From Nocardia albiluteola (lineage in GTDB: Bacteria; Actinomycetota; Actinomycetes; Mycobacteriales; Mycobacteriaceae), in the NCBI RefSeq assembly GCF_018860155.1, contig NZ_JAHKNI010000016.1, positions 124,001 to 188,000 of the forward strand: 64,000 nt of DNA. Direction: 5' to 3'. Made by a program: the position numbers and the translations under genes. The notes beneath the pieces were generated by a model that searched no databases, had not been told where the DNA came from, and saw only the letters and a list, made by a program, of their open reading frames with translations. Below, piece by piece: positions 43,341-51,387 of the stretch. Within the stretch, counting starts at the first letter, position 1. Every line of letters begins with the position of its first letter.

Positions 43341-45085
43341 GCTTGGTGCGGGTTCGGATCGGCGGCGTGGAGCGCGGTCCGTTCGCCGTTGTCGCGGTAG
43401 GGGGTTCGCTGGCGGTGACCGGTCTGATCGGGCGCACGCCGTGGTGGGTGAGCGCGGTGGTGGTGACGACCCTGCTGTTTTCGGTCGCGGTACAGGTGGG
43501 GGCCCGGACGCCGGCTCGGGCGATGATCGACTGGAGCACTTATCGTTTCGGCCTGGCGGCGCGGGCCCGGCTACGGGCGAATCTGCCACCGGCGTGGGAT
43601 GTCGAGGTTTCCGCCGGAGTATGCGGGGTCAGCGGGAACGAGGTCACCCTGCTGTCGATGATTCAGCTCGCCCCCGACCTGGATCTGCCGACCATCATTT
43701 CGGACAAACTGATCTACACCGAGGACACGGTCTCGGTTGCGGGGCTGCTGCCGATGCTGGATCAGTTCGGCATCGCCGTCGACATCGACATCGTGACGAC
43801 CGGGCAGCGCCTGCGCCCGACCGGCAGCTACAGCATGCTGTACGACCAGTTGATCGGCTCGCAGCCGGTGGTCGGGCACCGGCTGACGTGGCTGGTGGTG
43901 CGGCTGGATCAGGAGCGGAATCTGCCCGCGCTGTCCCGGCGCGGGCCGTGCGAGACGGTCGCGCCGAAGGCACTGGCCATCGCGACGCATCGCATCGCGC
44001 AGCGGCTGCGCGAACAGGGCCTCTCCGCCCACGCGCTGCCGGCCGATGCCTTGGTCGAGGCGACCCTGCTGCTGCACGCCGGGGTGGAACCGGCCGAATT
44101 GCGGGAAACCTGGCGGCATCTGCAGTCCTCGGTGCCCGGCCGCTGTGTGACCAGCTATCTGGTCGACTGGACCCGGATGAACGGCGCGAGCCTGGACGAC
44201 TGCTGGACCTGGAATCGCGGCCACACCACAGTGGTGGTGAGCCTGAGCGCCGACACCGTGGGCCCGCGCGCGCTGGTGCGTTATGTCGGGCCGCCCACCC
44301 GGCGGGCGCCGGCCGGCTACCTGCGTTCGCTGGGCGGTTTGCAGTCCACCGCGCTGCTGGCCTCGCTGCCCACGGCCACCTCGATACGTGCGCTGCCGCA
44401 GGCCGATTCGGGAATCGACACCGCGCCTGAAGAGGTGCTGGAGGAGCTCGCCGTGGCGATCGGGCCCAACGGGCAGATCCTGGGCGCGATCAGCGGGCAG
44501 CCCCGGCATACCCTGGCGCTGCCGCTGTACGACCCGGCCCGGTACAACCCGCAGCGCCGCACGATCGACGTGCACGCCGTGCTCCCGGTGGCGCAGCAGA
44601 TCGTGTTGCGCGCCATGGCCGTCGGGGCCGACGTGGAGGTCCATTCGGCGCGGCCGGATCGCTGGCAGCAACTGGTCGCCGCGATCGGCGACACTCACTC
44701 GCTGCGCCTGGCTACCTCGGCAACCGATACGGAAGACAGTGTCGGAGAGGATGATTCGGCATCGGTGACGATTGCCGTCTTCGATCAGGTGCCGCCGCGG
44801 GCCTCCGCCGCGCACACCACGGTGACGATCAGCGATCCGGGTGCCCCGCACCGCCGGAATGCGGACCTGACCATCGAACAGGTCGGCCACGCGACTGTCG
44901 ACGTGAGCATTCCGATGCGCACGGTGCGGGTGGATCTGATCGAGCCGCACGGCGAGACGCGGTATTTGCAACCACCCGGCTATGTTGCGGCACCGCCCGC
45001 CTCGGCCGTGCCGGTCTCGGCGGCGCCCGCATTTGCCAGCGGCTCGGGTCCGGTGTCGGTCCCCGATACGCGACACATCACATAG
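43337..45085 (+). CDS. eccE: EccE, ESX membrane complex subunit
   Basis: 582 residues, overlapping mycP (ATGA). Two transmembrane helices at about 14-31 and 36-55, then a large cytoplasmic domain. The family pattern TPARAMIDWSTYRFG follows the helices. EccE lies at the periphery of the EccBCDE complex. The C-terminal 60 residues are Ala/Pro-rich and longer than usual. It ends the core operon. Confidence 0.93.
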   Translation: MSLVRVRIGGVERGPFAVVAVGGSLAVTGLIGRTPWWVSAVVVTTLLFSVAVQVGARTPARAMIDWSTYRFGLAARARLRANLPPAWDVEVSAGVCGVSGNEVTLLSMIQLAPDLDLPTIISDKLIYTEDTVSVAGLLPMLDQFGIAVDIDIVTTGQRLRPTGSYSMLYDQLIGSQPVVGHRLTWLVVRLDQERNLPALSRRGPCETVAPKALAIATHRIAQRLREQGLSAHALPADALVEATLLLHAGVEPAELRETWRHLQSSVPGRCVTSYLVDWTRMNGASLDDCWTWNRGHTTVVVSLSADTVGPRALVRYVGPPTRRAPAGYLRSLGGLQSTALLASLPTATSIRALPQADSGIDTAPEEVLEELAVAIGPNGQILGAISGQPRHTLALPLYDPARYNPQRRTIDVHAVLPVAQQIVLRAMAVGADVEVHSARPDRWQQLVAAIGDTHSLRLATSATDTEDSVGEDDSASVTIAVFDQVPPRASAAHTTVTISDPGAPHRRNADLTIEQVGHATVDVSIPMRTVRVDLIEPHGETRYLQPPGYVAAPPASAVPVSAAPAFASGSGPVSVPDTRHIT

Positions 45086-45164
45086 GCGAATCCGATGGCG
45101 CTACCTGGGAAACAGCAATCCGCGGTGGAATGCCCACGGCATATTCGAGAGGATGGGAACGGTA

Positions 45165-45509
45165 ATGTTGGTCGGTGTGGCAAGTGACGCGCAGCCCGAG
45201 GTGGGCGAAGTCCAATCCGGTGGTGAGGGGGAGGCAACCCCCAGGCAGGCGGCCGCGGCAATCTTCTCGCGTCGGCTCTCGCAGTTGATCGAGGAGTCGG
45301 TGGTGGCCACCGAGGGCGGTGCGACGCGAGGCCTGACGCTGTATTCGCTGGCGCAGCATCTGGAGCTGGCGTATCCGGACGTGCCGGTATCGCAGTCCGG
45401 GCTGTATCGGCTGGTACACGGTGAGTCCATTCCGCGACTGGATCTCATCATCGCGCTGGCTCGCGTATTCGATGTTCCCCCAGAGTATTTCGTGACCGAG
45501 GAGAAGTAG
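45165..45509 (+). CDS. EspR-like XRE-family DNA-binding regulator
   Basis: ATG 45165 gives 114 residues. ATG 45153 is possible but has no spaced ribosome site. Residues 30-114 have the EspR layout: FSRRLSQLIEES, then LTLYSLAQHLELAYPDVPVS, SQSGLYRLVHGE as recognition helix, and FDVPPEYFVTEEK at the end. EspR is a nucleoid-type regulator of ESX-1 genes (espACD) in mycobacteria. The 80-base spacing after eccE suggests co-transcription. It is the obvious candidate to bind one of the recurrent elements in the window, but nothing shows that directly. Confidence 0.8.
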   Translation: MLVGVASDAQPEVGEVQSGGEGEATPRQAAAAIFSRRLSQLIEESVVATEGGATRGLTLYSLAQHLELAYPDVPVSQSGLYRLVHGESIPRLDLIIALARVFDVPPEYFVTEEK

Positions 45510-45528
45510 GGGAGTCGTCCGGCGGGTA

Positions 45529-45544
45529 TTCCCCGACCCGGGAA
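45529..45544. promoter_or_regulatory. TTCCC-N6-GGGAA element behind the EspR-like gene
   Basis: TTCCCCGACCCGGGAA, 46 bases before the start at 45591. Confidence 0.5.
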
Positions 45545-45590
45545 CATCGCGCCACACGCAGGGCCGTCCGGCCGGGCTAGCATCCGGATC

Positions 45591-46712
45591 ATGGTTGCCC
45601 AGGAGCGTGCGGACGTGTTTCTGCGTCATCGCGGCGCCGTCCTGGATACGCTGCTAGCGGACTCCGCTTTCGGGCGGGGCGCAGTGTCCGAGGCGGCAAG
45701 CGCGGCGCCCGATCCCCAGCTGGGCGGGCCGGAGGTGGCGGTCGTCGCGGCCGCTTCGCCGCGGGTGTCCGTCGGATCCGCAGCGATGACACCCGGGGCT
45801 TCTCCGGGCGAGTTCATGGCCGGCGCACCGTCGTCCGGCGAGGTCTATCGCGGCGATCCGAGCGTGCCCGGGCCGCGCCGCACTGCCGCGGGGCCCAAGG
45901 CCAGCGAGCGAATCCTGGCCCTGCTCAACGGCGAGACCAGCCCGGCCGCCGCGGGACTCGAGTACTCCGGGGAGTTCTCCGAGGTCGCCTCGAAGCTGAC
46001 CGCCCCGTCGACGTCCGCGCCCGAGGCGGCGGCCCCGCCCCGCCCGATCTCCGCTCCGCGCACGAGTGCCGCGCCCACGCTGCAGGGCCTGCTGGTTCAG
46101 GTCAAGAAGCCGAAGGTGGCGCTGATTCTGGCGGCCGTGCTGGTGGTCCTGCTGGTCGTCGTGCTCATGACGACCTCGGGCGGCGACCGGCAGTCGAGCC
46201 AGATCGCGGTGCTCACGCCCGCGCCCGCGCCGGCGTCCACGAGCCCCCAGGCCGCTGCGCCGACCACCCCGGCGGATGCGCCCATTCAGGTGAAATCCGC
46301 TGCGTCGCACTGTCCCCCGGGAGGAACGCCGGGGATGGACGCCTTCTCCGGCGACGGCAAGGCATGGTCCTGCTCCCGCGCGTACAGCGTCGACGGCCAG
46401 GTGCTCACGATCGATCTGGGCCGCACCTACGCGGTGGCCTCGATCGGCATCGTGCCCGGCTGGGACCACGTCGGCACCGACGGTACCGACGAATGGGCGA
46501 AATACCGTACGGTCAGCCGGATTTCGTATCGGTTCAACGACCAGGACATCACCACCTACACCCAGCAGACCATGGATCAGCGGATGCTGGTGGTGACGAA
46601 GATGAATCCGTCCGTACGGGCCTCGAAGGTGATTCTGACGGTGCTGGCCTCCAAGGGGGACCCATCGGTGAACACCACCGCCATCTCCTCGATTGTGATC
46701 ACCGGACATTGA
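45591..46712 (+). CDS. Single-pass membrane protein with discoidin-like C-terminal domain
   Basis: 373 residues. Residues 1-170 are cytoplasmic and low in complexity, with the short helical stretch ASERILALLNGE. A transmembrane helix spans about 179-200 and a Pro/Thr stalk follows. The final 140 residues read like a galactose-binding/discoidin domain (LTIDLGRTYAVASIGIVPGW, then SRISYRFND and KVILTVLASKGD), with two Cys near its start. Such domains bind glycans or other ligands outside the cell. It has its own upstream element and is translationally coupled to the next gene. Confidence 0.7.
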   Translation: MVAQERADVFLRHRGAVLDTLLADSAFGRGAVSEAASAAPDPQLGGPEVAVVAAASPRVSVGSAAMTPGASPGEFMAGAPSSGEVYRGDPSVPGPRRTAAGPKASERILALLNGETSPAAAGLEYSGEFSEVASKLTAPSTSAPEAAAPPRPISAPRTSAAPTLQGLLVQVKKPKVALILAAVLVVLLVVVLMTTSGGDRQSSQIAVLTPAPAPASTSPQAAAPTTPADAPIQVKSAASHCPPGGTPGMDAFSGDGKAWSCSRAYSVDGQVLTIDLGRTYAVASIGIVPGWDHVGTDGTDEWAKYRTVSRISYRFNDQDITTYTQQTMDQRMLVVTKMNPSVRASKVILTVLASKGDPSVNTTAISSIVITGH

Positions 46713-47413
46713 CTATCCCGCATCTGATCTGCCAGTTCTGCGCGCACCACAACAACGCGGCGCAGTCCCAGTGCGCGCACTGTGGCGGGCCTCTGGCCGC
46801 CAAGGCCGGAAAGCTCGTCAGCGGCGCAGAGGCCGGTAAGCTCGTCACCGCGGCCGAGGAGATCGCGATGCCGCTGGTCGCCAAGGCCCTGCCCGCGGCC
46901 GGAAAGGCCCTGCCGGGGCTGCTGGACAAGTTCCGGGGCGCCATGCAGTGGCAGGCGGTGGTCGCGGCACTGGGGATCCTCGGTCTGCTGGCCGTCGCCG
47001 CACTGCACTCGTGTACCGCCTCGCCGCTGCTGGGCAGGAGCGCCCCGACCAGCGCCGAGCAGGCACTGCCCGACACCTTGCGCACCGAATCCTCGTGCAC
47101 GCCTTTCGATACCGCCAAGAAGGTCGACAAATGCGTGGTGGCGGCGAACGAGCCGCTGCTGTCGGGCCTGACCGCCGGACAGGCGCTGAGCTACTACCTG
47201 CAGACCGACACACCCGATCAGCTCACCGCCACCATCGCGCGGTGGCGGGCGACGGGCGGCACGATTCTCGCGGACGGACCCCGGTTCGTCGCGATCAATC
47301 CCTCGGACAGCGTCTGGTTCGCGGACCGGCAGTCCGGGTTGCATCTGGAGACCGGAAACTTCGCCGATCGGGTGGCCGCACAGACATTTTTGCTGCGTTC
47401 GGGGCTGGACTGA
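46709..47413 (+). CDS. Zinc-ribbon membrane protein
   Basis: The most likely start is TTG 46709, overlapping the previous stop (TTGA), giving 234 residues. Residues 8-27 form a zinc ribbon (CQFCAHHNNAAQSQCAHCGG). An amphipathic region follows, then one transmembrane helix at about 88-108 and an exported domain of 120 residues with a Cys pair (SSCTPFDTAKKVDKCVV). The exported part is unrecognised. Coupling to the discoidin-like gene suggests that the two proteins form a pair in the membrane. Confidence 0.7.
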   Translation: MTIPHLICQFCAHHNNAAQSQCAHCGGPLAAKAGKLVSGAEAGKLVTAAEEIAMPLVAKALPAAGKALPGLLDKFRGAMQWQAVVAALGILGLLAVAALHSCTASPLLGRSAPTSAEQALPDTLRTESSCTPFDTAKKVDKCVVAANEPLLSGLTAGQALSYYLQTDTPDQLTATIARWRATGGTILADGPRFVAINPSDSVWFADRQSGLHLETGNFADRVAAQTFLLRSGLD

Positions 47414-47443
47414 GGTTTTCAGTGCGAAGTCTTCAATATTAGA

Positions 47444-47457
47444 CCGTTATATAACGG
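47444..47457. promoter_or_regulatory. Perfect 14-bp palindrome CCGTTATATAACGG
   Basis: Perfectly palindromic member of the recurrent class, 54 bases before the start at 47512 and followed by an AT-rich stretch that could hold a -10 box. Confidence 0.5.
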
Positions 47458-47511
47458 CACGATATATAGTGAGTCGTAACATGAGTAGCGCTGGTTTCGA
47501 AAGGTGATCAC

Positions 47512-48378
47512 ATGGCGTTCCAGCCGACGGTGACGTATCTGTCGGCGCACCGTCGCCACGGTGAGGATGACGAATCGTCCAGGGTTGCAGCCGAAAACGC
47601 GTTGCAGGCGGTCTTGGCGGCGATGGAGATCCTCGACTTGAACGTGCTGCGGTGGCGCATTCGCGCCGCGGGGATGGGTGCCGGTGTCCGCACGGAGCTC
47701 GAGGCGGAAACGCAGCGCGCCCTCGATCTGGCGTCGCAGTGGTGGCTGCGCTATCGGCGTTCGGCCACCGCTACCGATGTTGCCCGTTACCGTGAGGGCG
47801 TGCGGGCCCTGACGCGGCGCATTCCGGCCTGGCGTCCGGGAGCGCTGTCCGCCGATCTGCTCCAGCGCTCCGGAGGCCCGATCCGCCGCGGGGCACCCGC
47901 CGATCTGGCCGAGGAGGTCTTCCTGCTGGTCCGGCGCGTCGAGCTGCTGGAGGTCCTCGACCTCGCCGAGTGCACCGGCGCCGACGCGACCGAGGTCGCT
48001 GACCTGTACTTCGTCCTGTCCGACCAGCTCGAGATCCGGCGGGGAGGTCTCGGCCAGGAGGTGTCGGCCGACCGACGCGAGACGCTACGCACATGGGTCC
48101 TGGAGGCGCTCGACGGCGCGCCGTCCCGGGAGCGCAAGCCGGACACGAGGACCCCCTGGGGCGCGGCGGCTCGGATGCTCCCGGCCCGTGGTTCGGCAGG
48201 AAGCGGCGACCCGGCAGGCGCCACGGTCCACGGCCCCGCCGCCGTGGAGAGTTACGCCCCCGCTGGGCTCTCGGAGTACGACGCGGTCGCGGTCACGGGG
48301 TACGACCCTGCCGCGATCGCCGGAAACGGCCCGACTCGCCGCGTTCGCCGCCTGCGAAGCGTCGTCGCGCCGAGCTGA
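47512..48378 (+). CDS. Stand-alone homologue of the C-terminal part of NAD-glutamate dehydrogenase
   Basis: 288 residues, with a GAAAGG leader site. Residues 25-195 follow the C-terminal helical region of the large (about 180 kDa) NAD-specific glutamate dehydrogenases: LASQWWLRYRR, then GVRALTRRIPAW, LAEEVFLLVRRVELLEVLD, and DATEVADLYFVLSDQLEI. The last corresponds to DAAEVADTYFALMDRLG in the mycobacterial enzyme. No catalytic domain is encoded upstream or downstream, so this is a free-standing module or a gene remnant given a new promoter. The remaining C-terminal 90 residues are low in complexity. It may modulate the full-length enzyme. That is inference. Confidence 0.68.
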   Translation: MAFQPTVTYLSAHRRHGEDDESSRVAAENALQAVLAAMEILDLNVLRWRIRAAGMGAGVRTELEAETQRALDLASQWWLRYRRSATATDVARYREGVRALTRRIPAWRPGALSADLLQRSGGPIRRGAPADLAEEVFLLVRRVELLEVLDLAECTGADATEVADLYFVLSDQLEIRRGGLGQEVSADRRETLRTWVLEALDGAPSRERKPDTRTPWGAAARMLPARGSAGSGDPAGATVHGPAAVESYAPAGLSEYDAVAVTGYDPAAIAGNGPTRRVRRLRSVVAPS

Positions 48379-48431
48379 AGGTATTTCCGAGAGCCTGGGC
48401 GACCATGTCACGATGACGCGGCAACGGCGGC

Positions 48432-49493
48432 TCAGGCGCTCGAAACCGGTGCGCCGCAACCGATGCAGTAACGGGCGGTGGCGGCCAGCTCGGCGCCGCA
48501 GTCCGCGCAGTGGCGAGGTCCCGCGAGCGGGGCGCCGCACTGGTGGCAGTACCGTGCGTCCGCAGGATTGGCGCAGTGGCAGTCGGCGCAGAGGGACTGT
48601 GCCGCGGGTATCGCGGGTGAATCGTGCGGTGCGCCCGCCGTCGCCGCGGGGGAGCTCCAGGGGGTACGCGCGGCGCCCAGGGCGCCGAAACCCATTGCCG
48701 TGCTGAGGAATCCCTCCCCGCCGCGCGCCATGCCCTGCCCCGCCCCCAGGGCCAGCTCGCCCGCCGCGTATCGCCCGAAGTCTCCGGTGAGACGAATGTA
48801 GGTGCGGTCCTTGGCAAGTCGCTTGATCCGCTCGGAGTCCTCCGGTGTGAGGGTGATATCGAAGTTGCCCATCCGGGGAATGCGCAGGCCGTACTCGTAG
48901 AGCGCGAGATTGGTTCGTGAGAGCACCGCCGACTCGATCGGCTCCAACGCCCCGGACAGCCCGAGCAGTGGCCAGTCACCGCGGGAGATCCCCTGGGTGA
49001 CGGCACCTTTCATGGATTTCATGAGCAGGTTGGCGCACCAGGACCGCACGGCGTCGGGTTCGCTCAGATCGGCGGTGCCGGTCAGCGAGGTGATCAGGTC
49101 CCCCGGATCGCGGACGGCAAGGGAGAATTCGCCGAACACCCGCAGCGTCACCACCTGCTCGCTGACCGGGTCGGCGATGTCGGCCAGACGTCCACCGAAC
49201 TTGACGCCCGGCATCTCGCGGGTGGAGACGAAATACAGTTCGGCGCGGTAGTAATTCGCACCGGTCAGCGAGTCGATCACGGCGCCCAGGCCCGGAAGTT
49301 GATCGCCGTCGAGACGATGCCGGCCGGGCCCCATGGCCGCGACCACCTGGCCGGACTTCACGAACAGTGCGATCTCGTCGGCGTTCACCGCGACCCGGGA
49401 GAAGCGGCGGATACTCACATCAGGCCACTTGTACAGCAGCTGGTGCTTGCGGCTCTCGGGGACGGCGATGAACTCCCGTTCGAACCAGGCCAT
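48432..49493 (-). CDS. SPFH-domain protein with C-terminal zinc ribbons
   Basis: 353 residues, start preceded by GAGGAGGGCGG. Residues 15-235 are an SPFH/band 7-like domain of the virion-core/YdjI group (AVNADEIALFVKSGQVVAAM, then ITLTPEDSERIKRLAKD). A Gly/Ala linker follows. Two zinc ribbons close the protein (CADCHCANPADARYCHQCG and CADCGAELAATARYCIGCG). Such proteins scaffold membrane-associated assemblies. It is convergent with the glutamate-dehydrogenase-like gene. Confidence 0.82.
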   Translation of the reverse strand: MAWFEREFIAVPESRKHQLLYKWPDVSIRRFSRVAVNADEIALFVKSGQVVAAMGPGRHRLDGDQLPGLGAVIDSLTGANYYRAELYFVSTREMPGVKFGGRLADIADPVSEQVVTLRVFGEFSLAVRDPGDLITSLTGTADLSEPDAVRSWCANLLMKSMKGAVTQGISRGDWPLLGLSGALEPIESAVLSRTNLALYEYGLRIPRMGNFDITLTPEDSERIKRLAKDRTYIRLTGDFGRYAAGELALGAGQGMARGGEGFLSTAMGFGALGAARTPWSSPAATAGAPHDSPAIPAAQSLCADCHCANPADARYCHQCGAPLAGPRHCADCGAELAATARYCIGCGAPVSSA

Positions 49494-49522
49494 GTCCGCC
49501 CTCCTCGCAGGCTGTGCTCTCG

Positions 49523-49534
49523 CAGAACGTTCTG
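49523..49534. promoter_or_regulatory. 12-bp palindrome CAGAACGTTCTG upstream of the SPFH gene
   Basis: Perfect palindrome 29 bases upstream of the minus-strand start at 49493. Possible operator, found once only. Confidence 0.25.
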
Positions 49535-49677
49535 GTGCGGATCGGCTGTCTCACAGCCGAATTCCGGTGGACAGCCAACCGGTCCACACCGGGACTATGT
49601 CGAGCGTATCCGCTGGTGGGACCCGGGATTGCTCCCACTGATGGGTGGCTACCTCCCAGGGCGGGGAAGTTTATGAG

Positions 49678-49691
49678 CCGTTAATCAGCGG
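49678..49691. promoter_or_regulatory. 14-bp element CCGTTAATCAGCGG before the permease
   Basis: Imperfect palindrome 46 bases before the start at 49738. Its right flank, TACATTCAATGT, matches the flank of the element at 55154 in all but two positions, so the conserved unit is longer than the palindrome. Confidence 0.5.
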
Positions 49692-49737
49692 TACATTCAA
49701 TGTCGACATGATATTCGTCACGTGAAAGGCCCGGATC

Positions 49738-51294
49738 ATGACAGCCGTCCAACCGCACGCTCAGGCGATCGCGCCCGCGGCCCTACATCCCGAGGATCAT
49801 GGCTATCGCAAGGCCCTGCGTCCGCGCCAGTTGCAGATGATCGCGATCGGCGGAGCCATCGGCACGGGCCTGTTCCTCGGCTCCGCCGACCGGCTGCGCA
49901 TGGCCGGACCTGGGCTGTTCCTGGTGTACGCGGTGTGCGGGGTGTTCGTCTTCTTCGTGCTCCGGGCACTGGGCGAATTGGTCCTGCACCGGCCGTCATC
50001 GGGCTCGTTCGTGTCCTACGCGCGCGAGTTCTACGGGGAGAAGCTGGCCTTCGGCGTGGGCTGGATGTACTTCTTCCACTGGTGCATGACCGGCATCGTC
50101 GACATCACCGCGATCGCCACCTATGTGCACTACTGGGGTGCGACCTCGGTGATTCCGCAGTGGGTGATCGCGCTGGCGGCCCTGGTGATCGTGACCGGAT
50201 TCAATCTTGTCTCGGTGCGCTGGTTCGGCGAGCTGGAGTTCTGGGTGGCGTTGATCAAGGTCGTCGCGCTGGTCACCTTCCTGATCGTCGGCTCGATCAT
50301 TCTCGGCGGCCGTTTCAGCATCGCGGGCCGGGAGACCGGCTTCGTACTGCTCTCCGACAACGGTGGACTGTTCCCCACCGGCCTGCTGCCGCTCGTGACC
50401 GTGACAACGGGCGTCGTTTTCGCCTATGCGGCAGTGGAATTGGTGGGCACCGCCGCCGGCGAGGCGAAGCATCCCGAGAAGGTCATGCCGCGCGCGATCA
50501 ACACGGTCATCGCCCGGATCGCGCTGTTCTACGTCGGGTCCCTGGTCCTGCTGGGCCTGCTGCTGCCCTACGGCGACTTCACCAGCGAGGAGAGCCCGTT
50601 CGTCACCTTCTTCGCCAGGCTGGGCGTGCACGGCGCCGGGACGATCATGAACCTGGTGGTGCTGACCGCCGCGTTCTCCAGCCTCAATGCCGGGCTGTAC
50701 TCGACCGGGCGGATCCTGCGCTCGATGTCCGCCAACGGCAGTGCGCCGGCGATCGGCGCGCGCATGTCGCGCTCGGGCGTGCCGTACGTCGGAATCCTCG
50801 CCACCGGCGCCATCGCACTCATCGGCGTCGGCCTCAACGCGATCGTGCCTGACAGGGCATTCGAGATCGTGCTGAACATGTCGGCCCTGGGCACGATCAC
50901 CGCGTGGACGACGATCATGCTGTGCCAGCTGAAGCTGTGGCAGTGGTCGCGTAAGGGGCTGGTGCGCCGCCCGGACTATCGGCTCATCGGCGCGCCGTAC
51001 ACCACCATCGCGACGCTGGTGTTCCTCGCGGGCGTGGTCGCGCTCATGGCCACCAGCGACGACGAAGTCCAGCGCGGCGCGATCATAGCCATGGTGGTGG
51101 TGATGGCTCCGGTGCTGACCATCGGATGGTTCTTCACCCGGAAGCGGTCGCGTCAGATCGCCGCCGACTGGCGCGCGGTCACCGCGGGGCAGCTCCCCGT
51201 CCCGCACGGCGAATCCGAGCCGCCGGCCCAGACGTCGCCGGTCGGCACGTCGCCGGCCGAGGAGCCGCTGACGATCGAGCCCGATAAGGACTGA
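49738..51294 (+). CDS. ansP: Amino-acid permease, L-asparagine permease (AnsP)-like
   Basis: 518 residues, twelve membrane helices, APC superfamily (AAT family). The family run IAIGGAIGTGLFLGSADRLR and the following ALGELVLHRPSSGSFVSYAR are the hallmarks of asparagine/GABA/aromatic permeases and closest to my memory of mycobacterial AnsP. It would import L-asparagine or a related amino acid with protons. It is preceded by a palindromic element and followed by pknG, whose mycobacterial homologue controls glutamate metabolism. Confidence 0.85.
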   Translation: MTAVQPHAQAIAPAALHPEDHGYRKALRPRQLQMIAIGGAIGTGLFLGSADRLRMAGPGLFLVYAVCGVFVFFVLRALGELVLHRPSSGSFVSYAREFYGEKLAFGVGWMYFFHWCMTGIVDITAIATYVHYWGATSVIPQWVIALAALVIVTGFNLVSVRWFGELEFWVALIKVVALVTFLIVGSIILGGRFSIAGRETGFVLLSDNGGLFPTGLLPLVTVTTGVVFAYAAVELVGTAAGEAKHPEKVMPRAINTVIARIALFYVGSLVLLGLLLPYGDFTSEESPFVTFFARLGVHGAGTIMNLVVLTAAFSSLNAGLYSTGRILRSMSANGSAPAIGARMSRSGVPYVGILATGAIALIGVGLNAIVPDRAFEIVLNMSALGTITAWTTIMLCQLKLWQWSRKGLVRRPDYRLIGAPYTTIATLVFLAGVVALMATSDDEVQRGAIIAMVVVMAPVLTIGWFFTRKRSRQIAADWRAVTAGQLPVPHGESEPPAQTSPVGTSPAEEPLTIEPDKD

Positions 51295-51299
51295 CGCTA

Positions 51300-51315
51300 T
51301 TCCCGGTGCCGGGAA
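51300..51315. promoter_or_regulatory. TTCCC-N6-GGGAA element before pknG
   Basis: TTCCCGGTGCCGGGAA, five bases after the permease stop and 72 before the pknG start. The GC-rich palindrome could also act as a short terminator, so the assignment is less certain than for the others. Confidence 0.4.
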
Positions 51316-51387
51316 GGACCAGCCGCGAGCGAGACGAGGGTGAATCAGAATGATGACCCGAATCATCGATGGGTACGAGAGGTTCCC

